A stretch of DNA of 6,398 nucleotides. Origin: Planctomycetaceae bacterium (lineage in GTDB: Bacteria; Planctomycetota; Planctomycetia; Planctomycetales; Planctomycetaceae). Both the position numbers and the translations under genes were made by a program. The stretch spans positions 5,726 through 12,123 of the forward strand of contig DOCI01000344.1 of NCBI GenBank assembly GCA_003503535.1. Direction: 5' to 3'. The notes under the pieces were generated by a model. The model was not told where the DNA came from and did no database searches. It saw only the letters and a list, made by a program, of their open reading frames with translations. Each line of letters begins with the position of its first letter. The first letter of the stretch is position 1. This document shows, in pieces, positions 1 through 5,341 of the stretch.

Positions 1-371
1 ATCAGTTTCTGTACGACCACGACGGCAACGAAAAACAATCAGCCGATCTGTTCATCAAATATGTCGATGAATTCCATTCCCCATGGGTTGGCATGCAGTT
101 TGATATCGGCAACCACTGGAAGTATGGAAACGCTGCCGAGTGGATCGAACAGTTGGACCATCGCATCATTAAACTGGACGTCAAAGGCTTCTCCCGTAAA
201 GACGATAAGTTCACAAAAATCGGCGAGGGCGATATCGACTGGCCTGCCATTCAAAAGGCTCTCATTAAAATTAACTTCCAGGGCTGGTGTGCCGCGGAAG
301 TTGGCGGAGGGGATTTGGAACGCCTCAAAGAAGTCTCTGCGAATATGGACAAAGCGTTTGGTTTGGTTTGA
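1..371 (+). CDS. Sugar phosphate isomerase/epimerase-like TIM-barrel protein, C-terminal part (5' end outside window)
   Basis: The reading frame is open from base 3 to a TGA at 369-371 and gives the last 122 residues. The protein looks like the xylose-isomerase-like TIM-barrel superfamily (AP endonuclease 2 / sugar isomerase-epimerase). Seen here: a strand with MQFDIGNH followed by W-K-Y-G, a strand IIKLDVKG, then IGEGDIDW (the usual G-x-G-x-x-D/N-W turn before the penultimate helix), and the final strand CAAEVGGGD. In the family these strand ends carry the divalent metal ligands; the Asp of QFDIGNH and the Glu of AAEVGGG are the likely ligands visible here. The position where relatives often have a ligand His (HLKD-type strand) reads KLDVKG, so an Asp may replace it. 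The substrate cannot be told. The start, and any twin-arginine or other signal, lie upstream of the window. A terminator follows 18 bases after the stop, so this is the last gene of its unit. Confidence 0.85.
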   Translation, partial: QFLYDHDGNEKQSADLFIKYVDEFHSPWVGMQFDIGNHWKYGNAAEWIEQLDHRIIKLDVKGFSRKDDKFTKIGEGDIDWPAIQKALIKINFQGWCAAEVGGGDLERLKEVSANMDKAFGLV

Positions 372-388
372 TTTAGTACCTATGAAAT

Positions 389-430
389 GGGATGGCCTGG
401 ATTTGTGCGCCTTGGCCATCCCTTATTTAA
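389..430 (+). terminator. Intrinsic terminator after the TIM-barrel gene
   Basis: GGGATGGCC (389-397) and GGCCATCCC (414-422) form a perfect 9-bp GC-rich stem around a 16-base loop. The T-rich run TTATTT (423-428) follows at once. Stem, position 18 bases after the TGA and the T tract together make a standard Rho-independent terminator. It also separates the TIM-barrel gene from the carboxypeptidase gene, which must then have its own promoter. Confidence 0.88.
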
Positions 431-450
431 AACTCTGTGATTAATAAAAT
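423..450 (+). promoter_or_regulatory. Possible promoter of the carboxypeptidase gene (weak)
   Basis: Between the terminator and the ATG at 477 the only promoter-like sequence is an AT-rich patch with TAAAAT (445-450), a 5/6 match to a sigma-70 type -10 box, 26 bases before the start codon. No convincing -35 box lies 16-18 bases upstream. A promoter must lie in this gap if the terminator is efficient, but its exact position is a guess. Confidence 0.25.
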
Positions 451-476
451 ACTCCGATACGAAATCTATTTGAAAA

Positions 477-1985
477 ATGAACGAACGTTACGAACAACTT
501 GTCAGTCAATTGCACAAACTCGCACTCCTCGGCTCTACTGGCAGCGTCCTCGGCTGGGAGCAGGAAACTTATATGCCTGAAGGCGGGGCGGAATTGCGAT
601 CGCAACAGCTCAGTCTGCTTGCCGGCATGGCTCATCAGGCGGCGACCTCTTCGCAACTGGGCGAGATTCTCGACGAACTCTCCACGGAAAAGTTTGACGA
701 TCCGCATTGCCCGGAGGCGGTCAACATCAGGCAGGCCAAACGGGAGTACGACCAAGCCACAAAACTCCCACAACGGCTCGTCGAAGAGATGACTCGCGTG
801 ACGGCCCTGGCTCAACAAAAGTGGAGTCGTGCCAAGAAAGCCAACGATTTCAAATCCTTCGAACCCTGGCTTCAGCAGGTCATCGATCTAAAACGGGAAG
901 AGGCTCAGTGTCTGCGAAATGGCGATGGCCCACTTTACGATGCCTTGCTCGATCGCTACGAACCGGAAATGACAACCGCTCAGGTGCAGGAAACTTTCCA
1001 GCCTTTGCGGGAAAAACTGGTGCCGCTGGTTGCTGAAATTGCGCAGGCTTCCAATCGTCCGGATGCATCAATTGTCTCCCGCAACTTCCCCACTGAAGAA
1101 CAGAAGAAGTTTGCATCCGAGGCTGCTAAGGCGATTGGCTTTGATTTCGAACGTGGCCGGATCGATGAGTCTGCTCACCCCTTCTGCAGCGGTTTTGGCC
1201 CCGGCGATTGTCGTTTAACGACTCGTTACGATGAAAACTTCTTCAACATGGCCTTCTTCGGCACCTTGCATGAAGCCGGTCATGGTCTGTATGAACAGGG
1301 TTTGAATCCGGAAGCCTTCGGCCTGGGTATGGGATCGTCCGTCTCGCTCGGAATTCACGAGTCGCAATCCCGCATGTGGGAAAATCTGGTCGGACGCTCG
1401 CACGCCTTCTGGAAACATTTCTATCCCCAGGCACAGGCTCACTTCCCGACTGCGTTGAAAGATGTTTCACTGGATGACTTCTATCGTTCGATCAATGTTG
1501 TCGAGCCCTCGTTCATCCGAGTCGAAGCTGATGAAGTCACGTACAACCTGCATATCATGCTGCGTTTTGAATTGGAGCAGATGCTGATCAGCGGCGAATT
1601 GAATGCGGCTGAGGTGCCGGGCGTCTGGAATGAGAAGTTCGAAACCTACCTCGGCATCACCCCTCCCGACGACACCCACGGCTGCCTGCAGGATGTCCAC
1701 TGGTCAGCCGGGCTGATCGGCTACTTCCCCACCTACGCCCTCGGCAACGTCTACGCCTCCCAATTCTACGCCGCAGCCGGCGACCAACTCGGAGACCTCT
1801 CCCTCCAGTTCGAACAGGGCCAATTCGAAAACCTGAAAACCTGGCTCAACAAAAACATCCACGAACGAGGCCAGCAATACCCAGCCGCCGAACTCGTCAA
1901 AGTCGTCACCGGAAACGAATTCGATGCCCAACCGCTGGTGGATCATTTGACGACGAAGTTTCGGGCGGTTTATCAGTTGGGGTAG
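477..1985 (+). CDS. M32 family metallocarboxypeptidase (thermostable carboxypeptidase 1 / Taq type)
   Basis: 502 residues, the normal full length of peptidase family M32. This is a cytoplasmic zinc carboxypeptidase that removes C-terminal residues from short peptides, presumably for peptide recycling. All diagnostic motifs are present in order: HPF (234-236), DCRLT (244-248, family DxRxT), the zinc site HEAGH (265-269, His265/Glu266/His269), HESQ (294-297, Glu295 the third zinc ligand), IRVEAD (347-352) and GCLQDVHW (402-409). There is no signal peptide; the N-terminus (VLGWEQETYMPEGG) matches the family's first helices. The start is well fixed: an in-frame TGA at 471-473 leaves ATG 477 as the first possible start, although no Shine-Dalgarno sequence is visible. 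The next gene starts eight bases after the stop, so they are probably co-transcribed. Codon use switches sharply for codons 390-484 and again at the very end (see findings), without damage to the protein. Confidence 0.96.
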   Translation: MNERYEQLVSQLHKLALLGSTGSVLGWEQETYMPEGGAELRSQQLSLLAGMAHQAATSSQLGEILDELSTEKFDDPHCPEAVNIRQAKREYDQATKLPQRLVEEMTRVTALAQQKWSRAKKANDFKSFEPWLQQVIDLKREEAQCLRNGDGPLYDALLDRYEPEMTTAQVQETFQPLREKLVPLVAEIAQASNRPDASIVSRNFPTEEQKKFASEAAKAIGFDFERGRIDESAHPFCSGFGPGDCRLTTRYDENFFNMAFFGTLHEAGHGLYEQGLNPEAFGLGMGSSVSLGIHESQSRMWENLVGRSHAFWKHFYPQAQAHFPTALKDVSLDDFYRSINVVEPSFIRVEADEVTYNLHIMLRFELEQMLISGELNAAEVPGVWNEKFETYLGITPPDDTHGCLQDVHWSAGLIGYFPTYALGNVYASQFYAAAGDQLGDLSLQFEQGQFENLKTWLNKNIHERGQQYPAAELVKVVTGNEFDAQPLVDHLTTKFRAVYQLG

Positions 1986-1993
1986 AGGATACT

Positions 1994-2428
1994 ATGGAAA
2001 TCCCAAGTCAACATGACATCAATGTCTATAACTCACTCGACGAGCAAAGCGCGATGTGTATGGATTTTCTGGGAAAAACTATTGAACAGGCGGAGGTCAT
2101 GATCCGTGAAAATCCAAACTACTATGAGGAAGGCTTCCTGTGGATGGGGCCTGTTGCATTTCGCTATTACATTCAATCAGCGATTCGTTTTATGAAAAGT
2201 GATGCTGCAACCGGGAACTCGTCTTTCATCCATGGTTTCATTAGTTCTTTGGAATTTAGGCTTGAAAACGACTCAATCGAACTTGTTCCAGTAGCTGAGC
2301 AACTTGCTGCGATTTGTGATTATCTCATTCAACGTTATGAGCGTTTTAATCTCAACCCGAGAATCTACGGCAATCTTTGCCCACAAATGCAGGTATTATG
2401 GCAGTCATTCATAAAACTGATGAGTTAG
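1994..2428 (+). CDS. Unrecognised 144-residue soluble protein, probably co-transcribed with the M32 gene
   Basis: I do not recognise a named family. The 144-residue product has no signal peptide and no membrane segment. It is predicted mostly helical by eye, with an aromatic-rich central stretch (PNYYEEGFLWMGPVAFRYYI, 41-60) and four cysteines (22, 108, 129 plus none paired obviously: only 22, 108 and 129 are clear). The W-M-x-P-x-A-F-x-Y-Y pattern recalls small bacterial proteins of DUF6714 type, but this is a weak impression only. The start is supported by AGAGGA (1984-1989), which overlaps the TAG of the carboxypeptidase gene and lies four bases before the ATG. This placement suggests translational coupling. 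Codons are more AT-rich and mixed than in the upstream gene's 3' part, in keeping with a lineage-specific accessory gene. Real coding is supported by good SD placement, tight spacing and plausible protein composition. Function is unknown. Confidence 0.75.
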   Translation: MEIPSQHDINVYNSLDEQSAMCMDFLGKTIEQAEVMIRENPNYYEEGFLWMGPVAFRYYIQSAIRFMKSDAATGNSSFIHGFISSLEFRLENDSIELVPVAEQLAAICDYLIQRYERFNLNPRIYGNLCPQMQVLWQSFIKLMS

Positions 2429-2518
2429 TTTCGCAGGATGCGTCTTGGCGCACATTTCACCAATATAGATTTGAAGTGACTTGTTCTTCACTACTGCTTA
2501 ATCAAGCACCTAAACAAA
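2429..2518 (+). other. 90-base leader/spacer with small hairpins
   Basis: This spacer between the two unnamed genes holds two small potential hairpins: AGTGA/TCACT (2475-2479 with 2488-2492, 8-base loop) and TGCTT/AAGCA (2495-2499 with 2504-2508, 4-base loop AATC). The second ends ten bases before the next start codon. Neither is followed by a T tract, so neither is a good terminator. No Shine-Dalgarno sequence and no convincing promoter were seen. Confidence 0.35.
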
Positions 2519-3307
2519 ATGAAAAAAATCGCACCAAAACAAATTGCAAAGTCGATCATTTTTACGGCTTTGGGCGCAGCTCCAGGAATCATTTGGTTTT
2601 GCAATGCGGGCACGGGGCAGTCGATCATCATTGCCTGTCTGGGGGCTTTTGTTGCGTTTGGGTTATCACTTCCCGGTGTCTCAATGGCTCGTGTGGCAGG
2701 TGGAACAGCCGGAGTGCTTGTTGCACACAATGTTCCCCGATCGATTCAGGGTAAAGTGATGGATACTTTTGTTGGTGAAACTCATCAGGAGAAGCTCGAA
2801 TCGGATGATGATCAGCCACGGGAAATTAAGATCGAAACTTCGGATGGGGAAGGAACCGCTCACCAGACTCGTGTCAATGCGTCGCCTCAGAAAGTGAACC
2901 CTGTTGAAGGAGACGATCTCGCAATGCTTCAATCGATGGGTTCAAAAGGGCCGGAATTTGTCTCACATTATGTCCCTGGTGTAACTGAACCGACACTTAA
3001 AGATTATGATGAAGCGTTCCGTTCCTGGCAATTCGATTATACACCACCCTATGACGATCAAAAAGTGGTGCAGATTATTGGAGGTTATCTGGGCAACAAA
3101 TGCATTGCTGATTTTGACATGGAGTGGGTAATAGTTACTGATGAATATGGGACGGACTTCGCAGTCTGCAGCAAGGAAGTCAAGTTAATGAGTTTTCCCT
3201 TTTCGACGGTACTCAAGCGGATTGAAGACCATGAATTTAATTTTGTCGAAGGCGTGTATTACTCACTTAAGGAAATGCTCTCCAATGGTGAGTACAAAAC
3301 TCGATAA
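2519..3307 (+). CDS. Membrane-anchored protein with C-terminal DUF3806-like domain
   Basis: 262 residues in three parts. (1) Residues about 12-30 and 34-52 form two hydrophobic segments with a very short turn (a membrane hairpin), followed by a third Gly/Ala-rich stretch at 56-70. (2) Residues about 80-155 are polar and acidic with low complexity (ESDDDQPREIKIE and similar), probably a flexible linker. (3) Residues about 163-255 carry a compact domain with LGNKCIADFDMEWVIVTDEY (191-210), FPFSTVLKRIEDHE (226-239) and FVEGVYYSLKEML (242-254). The order 'G...W.vv.DEYG...a' then 'FPfS.v.KRiEd.E' resembles DUF3806 (Pfam), whose function is unknown. ATG 2519 is the only start between an upstream in-frame TGA (2477-2479) and the membrane segment; no SD is seen. 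The domain most likely faces the cytoplasm if the two helices form a hairpin, but topology is inferred. Confidence 0.8.
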   Translation: MKKIAPKQIAKSIIFTALGAAPGIIWFCNAGTGQSIIIACLGAFVAFGLSLPGVSMARVAGGTAGVLVAHNVPRSIQGKVMDTFVGETHQEKLESDDDQPREIKIETSDGEGTAHQTRVNASPQKVNPVEGDDLAMLQSMGSKGPEFVSHYVPGVTEPTLKDYDEAFRSWQFDYTPPYDDQKVVQIIGGYLGNKCIADFDMEWVIVTDEYGTDFAVCSKEVKLMSFPFSTVLKRIEDHEFNFVEGVYYSLKEMLSNGEYKTR

Positions 3308-3329
3308 GCTGATTTCATCTACAAGTGAA

Positions 3330-4196
3330 TCATGCTCCAAAAACATCTTCTAACGCTTTCCGCATCACACTCGGATCGGGATCAACTCCGGTCCAGAGTT
3401 TGAAGCCGATGACGCCCTGGTTGACGAGCATGCCGAGGCCGTCGAGGACGTGGCAGCCGGCTTGGCGAGCATCACGGACGAGGCGGGTTTCTGGAGGATT
3501 GGGGATGACATCGGCTACAACCATGTTCGAGGTGAGTGTCGATGTGTTAAGAGCGATGCGGGCCTCGACATCGGGAAACAGGCCGATGGACGTTGCATTG
3601 ATGACGACATCGGTTCCTTCGGGGATATCATAGTCGCCCTCCCAGTTGACGAATTCTGCGTGGACATCTGCAAGTTCACGAACCCTGGTGTTGAGCAGTT
3701 CGACGAGCGATTCTCCTCGACTGGCGGAGCGATTCACGATGGTAAAGTGAGAGGCACCGGCCAGTGCAAGTTCCACGGCAATGGCCCGAGCCGCCCCGCC
3801 GGCTCCGAGGATAACAATTCGTTTTTCGGACGAATCAGTCACTCCACGGAGAGATTCGACAAAGCCTTTGCCATCGGTGTTTTCGCCAATCAGTTTGTCG
3901 CCATCCCGCACAATACAATTGACGGCTCCCATCAGGCTAGCTGCTTCGGAAAGGCCATCGAGCAGCGGAATGACGGCGACTTTATGCGGAATCGTTAAAT
4001 TGCCGCCCCGAAAATTCATCGCCCGCATCCCCTGAACCGCAGCTGGCAAATCCGAGGGAGCGACTTCAATGGTCAGGTATCGCCAGTCGAGATTGTGATG
4101 TCGGTAAGCGGCCTCAATCATCGCCTGCGTCGGATTCTCGGCCACCGGCTGCCCGAAAACACTCGTCAATTCCTGCTTGAAATTCAGCTCAGCCAT
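3330..4196 (-). CDS. aroE: Shikimate dehydrogenase (NADP+), AroE
   Basis: 288 residues, close to the usual 270-290. The enzyme reduces 3-dehydroshikimate to shikimate with NADPH in the aromatic amino acid pathway, in the cytoplasm. Seen: the N-terminal substrate domain with GNLTIPHK (65-72, catalytic Lys72) and GENTDGKGF (104-112, catalytic Asp108); the Rossmann motif GAGGAARA (131-138); NRS (155-157) at the NADP phosphate-binding loop; VVINATSIGL (197-206); and the C-terminal DGLGMLVNQ (252-260, Gln260 contacting substrate). The loop usually written HSxSP, whose two Ser bind the shikimate carboxylate, reads AENPTQ here (19-24): by alignment Asn21 and Thr23 replace the serines. Upstream of the ATG only a weak GAGA is seen as ribosome site. 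It converges on the DUF3806-like gene with 22 bases between stops. A quinate/shikimate or AroE-like role is possible given the loop, but all catalytic residues favour true AroE. Confidence 0.95.
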   Translation of the reverse strand: MAELNFKQELTSVFGQPVAENPTQAMIEAAYRHHNLDWRYLTIEVAPSDLPAAVQGMRAMNFRGGNLTIPHKVAVIPLLDGLSEAASLMGAVNCIVRDGDKLIGENTDGKGFVESLRGVTDSSEKRIVILGAGGAARAIAVELALAGASHFTIVNRSASRGESLVELLNTRVRELADVHAEFVNWEGDYDIPEGTDVVINATSIGLFPDVEARIALNTSTLTSNMVVADVIPNPPETRLVRDARQAGCHVLDGLGMLVNQGVIGFKLWTGVDPDPSVMRKALEDVFGA

Positions 4197-4283
4197 CGAT
4201 TCTATCTCGCTAATTAATGTGTACTGTATTGATACTTGGATCTGTCATATTACCAGATATTGATGTTACCGTTTCGACTTCAA

Positions 4284-4293
4284 ACTCGCGAGT
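4284..4293. repeat. 10-bp perfect palindrome (possible operator)
   Basis: ACTCGCGAGT reads the same on both strands, within the divergent aroE/membrane-gene intergenic region, 91 bases upstream of the aroE start. A regulator-binding role is an inference from symmetry and position only. Confidence 0.4.
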
Positions 4294-4301
4294 CATGAAT
4301 A

Positions 4302-4330
4302 CATGTTCGAATCGCTGCTGTACGAACATG
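4302..4330. repeat. 8-bp perfect inverted repeat, 21-bp centre-to-centre spacing (possible operator)
   Basis: CATGTTCG (4302-4309) is matched exactly by CGAACATG (4323-4330) across 13 bases. The arm centres lie 21 bp apart, two helical turns, which is the geometry of a site bound by a dimeric regulator on one DNA face. It could equally form an RNA hairpin, but no T tract follows on either strand. Confidence 0.5.
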
Positions 4331-4493
4331 ATCGTCGTGTCATTTTGGTTCAGTTTTCCATGATCCAGGATGTCATCACTTTCGTTACTGAAGTCGATGT
4401 GTCGAGTGCGATCAAGATTGCATTCGCGTCATGAAACCGTCACGATACTTGAACAACATTGAATCAATCGCAAATTCCAAGAGACGGCTCGCA

Positions 4494-4498
4494 AAGGA
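4494..4498 (+). promoter_or_regulatory. Shine-Dalgarno site of the PH-domain membrane gene
   Basis: AAGGA lies six bases before ATG 4505. It is the best ribosome binding site in the window and decides this start against the earlier overlapping ATG at 4431, which is in another frame. Confidence 0.75.
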
Positions 4499-4504
4499 TA
4501 TATC

Positions 4505-5245
4505 ATGTCGGACGATCATTCGATTTCTCCAGAAGCTAAAAAAACGCTCGAACGCCAGGGATTGCCAAAACATATTTATCTGGTCTCGTACCCGAAAATC
4601 GTGTTTATGTATCCGACGGTCATTGCTGCACTGGTCGTTGGCATCTGGATGCATCTCTCGCATGGGTTGTATGGCACAGAAGAGATGGGAAAAGTTTCCC
4701 ACTTTCTCGGTACCGCATTTCTGGCGATCTTCACTTTAAATATGGTCGTGATCTCGTTCGATTTTCCACGAACCACTTCCCTGACGCTCTTCTTCTTCAT
4801 CGCAGCTTTTGCATTGGGAGGTTATGTGCTCCTGGTGAATTATCCCAATATGGTGCCGTTTTTCAGCGGACTGGTGATGGGCATTCGACCGGTCGCCAAT
4901 GCTCAGTTTTACTATCTGATCTCTGGAATGTTTATCGTTCTCTTTTTGCTGGTCAAAATGGGCGTACAATTTGACTACTGGGAAGTCCGTCCGAACGAAC
5001 TTTTACATCATCACGGATTCCTGAGCGACATGGAGCGGTTCTCAGCTCCGAACTTGCGTATTGATAAAGAGATCAACGACCTGTTCGAGTACATGCTGCT
5101 CGGCTCAGGACGTCTCATTCTGCATCCGAGCAACGAACGCCGTGTGATTGTGCTCGAAAACGTCTTTTTTATCGGCAATAAAGAAAAGACCATCACCAAA
5201 ATGCTGGGAGCTCTGCAGGTGCAGGTTAGGGATGACTCGATCTAA
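4505..5245 (+). CDS. Four-helix membrane protein with C-terminal PH-like (bPH) domain
   Basis: 246 residues. A polar N-terminus (1-28) is followed by four hydrophobic segments at about 32-53, 64-86, 90-112 and 134-156, which place both ends in the cytoplasm if the even count holds. The C-terminal 90 residues (about 158-241) are soluble: YWEVRPNELLHHHGFLSDMER, then a strand region, then LLGSGRLILH and RRVIVLENVFFIGNKEKTI. This 'Y.v..neL....G......ER......I........lgsG.v.l' layout is that of bacterial pleckstrin-homology-like domains (bPH2/DUF304 type), which often sit next to membrane helices. Its binding partner and function are unknown. A good Shine-Dalgarno site fixes the start. It stands alone as a transcription unit: divergent from aroE and convergent with smpB. 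The gene shows ordinary codon use like its housekeeping neighbours, so it is probably a conserved lineage protein rather than a recent arrival. Confidence 0.85.
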   Translation: MSDDHSISPEAKKTLERQGLPKHIYLVSYPKIVFMYPTVIAALVVGIWMHLSHGLYGTEEMGKVSHFLGTAFLAIFTLNMVVISFDFPRTTSLTLFFFIAAFALGGYVLLVNYPNMVPFFSGLVMGIRPVANAQFYYLISGMFIVLFLLVKMGVQFDYWEVRPNELLHHHGFLSDMERFSAPNLRIDKEINDLFEYMLLGSGRLILHPSNERRVIVLENVFFIGNKEKTITKMLGALQVQVRDDSI

Positions 5246-5248
5246 TGC

Positions 5249-5268
5249 AGATGACGTAAGATGACATA
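5249..5268. repeat. Tandem 10-mer pair
   Basis: AGATGACGTA (5249-5258) is followed directly by AGATGACATA (5259-5268), 9 of 10 identical. A further GATGAC lies at 5231-5236, inside the end of the preceding gene. It may be a chance short duplication. Confidence 0.4.
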
Positions 5269-5279
5269 GAGGAGAGTGG

Positions 5280-5331
5280 CACTGGTTGACGCGAAGTGTC
5301 TACCGGTGTGACGAAGTCACAAGAGCCAGTG
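5280..5331. repeat. Compact structured element: two GAA-loop hairpins with an alternative closing stem
   Basis: This element lies between the convergent stops of the membrane-protein gene and smpB. Hairpin 1 pairs 5280-5292 with 5296-5308 around loop GAA: 13 positions with one T-T mismatch (5287/5301) and two G-T wobbles. Hairpin 2 is a perfect 6-bp stem, TGTGAC (5307-5312) and GTCACA (5316-5321), again with loop GAA. CCAGTG (5326-5331) is an exact complement of CACTGG (5280-5285), so an alternative outer stem can enclose a shortened hairpin 1 and hairpin 2. No T tract follows on either strand, so it is not a classical terminator. It may act as a bidirectional 3' end/stability element, or be a REP-like dispersed repeat. 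Confidence 0.7.
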
Positions 5332-5341
5332 ACTGAAGAGT

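Larger units (their letters stand above)
4197..4504. other. Divergent intergenic region between aroE and the PH-domain membrane gene
   Basis: 308 bases with no convincing gene. It must hold promoters for aroE (leftward) and for the membrane protein gene (rightward), but no hexamer pair on either strand is good enough to name. It contains the palindromes listed separately (4284-4293; 4302-4330), a small inverted repeat ATCTG/CAGAT around 4240-4259, and an imperfect stem CATCACTT/AAGT-c-GATG around 4374-4405. A 43-codon open frame (4303-4434) also lies here (see findings). Confidence 0.6.

Noticed and set aside
61..444. Long open frame overlapping the TIM-barrel gene in another frame
   Set aside because: It reads through the terminator and gives a low-quality protein without family motifs; the in-phase TIM-barrel frame explains the region.
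3308..3329. Possible bidirectional terminator between the DUF3806-like gene and aroE
   Set aside because: Only a bulged GATTTCA/TGAATC pairing around 3311-3332 with no GC-rich stem or T tract; too weak to call.
3450..3998. 182-codon plus-strand open frame antisense to aroE
   Set aside because: It is a shadow of aroE, whose minus-strand frame carries all AroE motifs; the antisense product has no recognisable domain.
4431..4739. 102-codon frame starting before the membrane-protein gene
   Set aside because: It overlaps the membrane gene in another frame, lacks a ribosome site and gives a Ser/Arg-rich product; the 4505 start has a good Shine-Dalgarno sequence and the frame shows four clear membrane helices.
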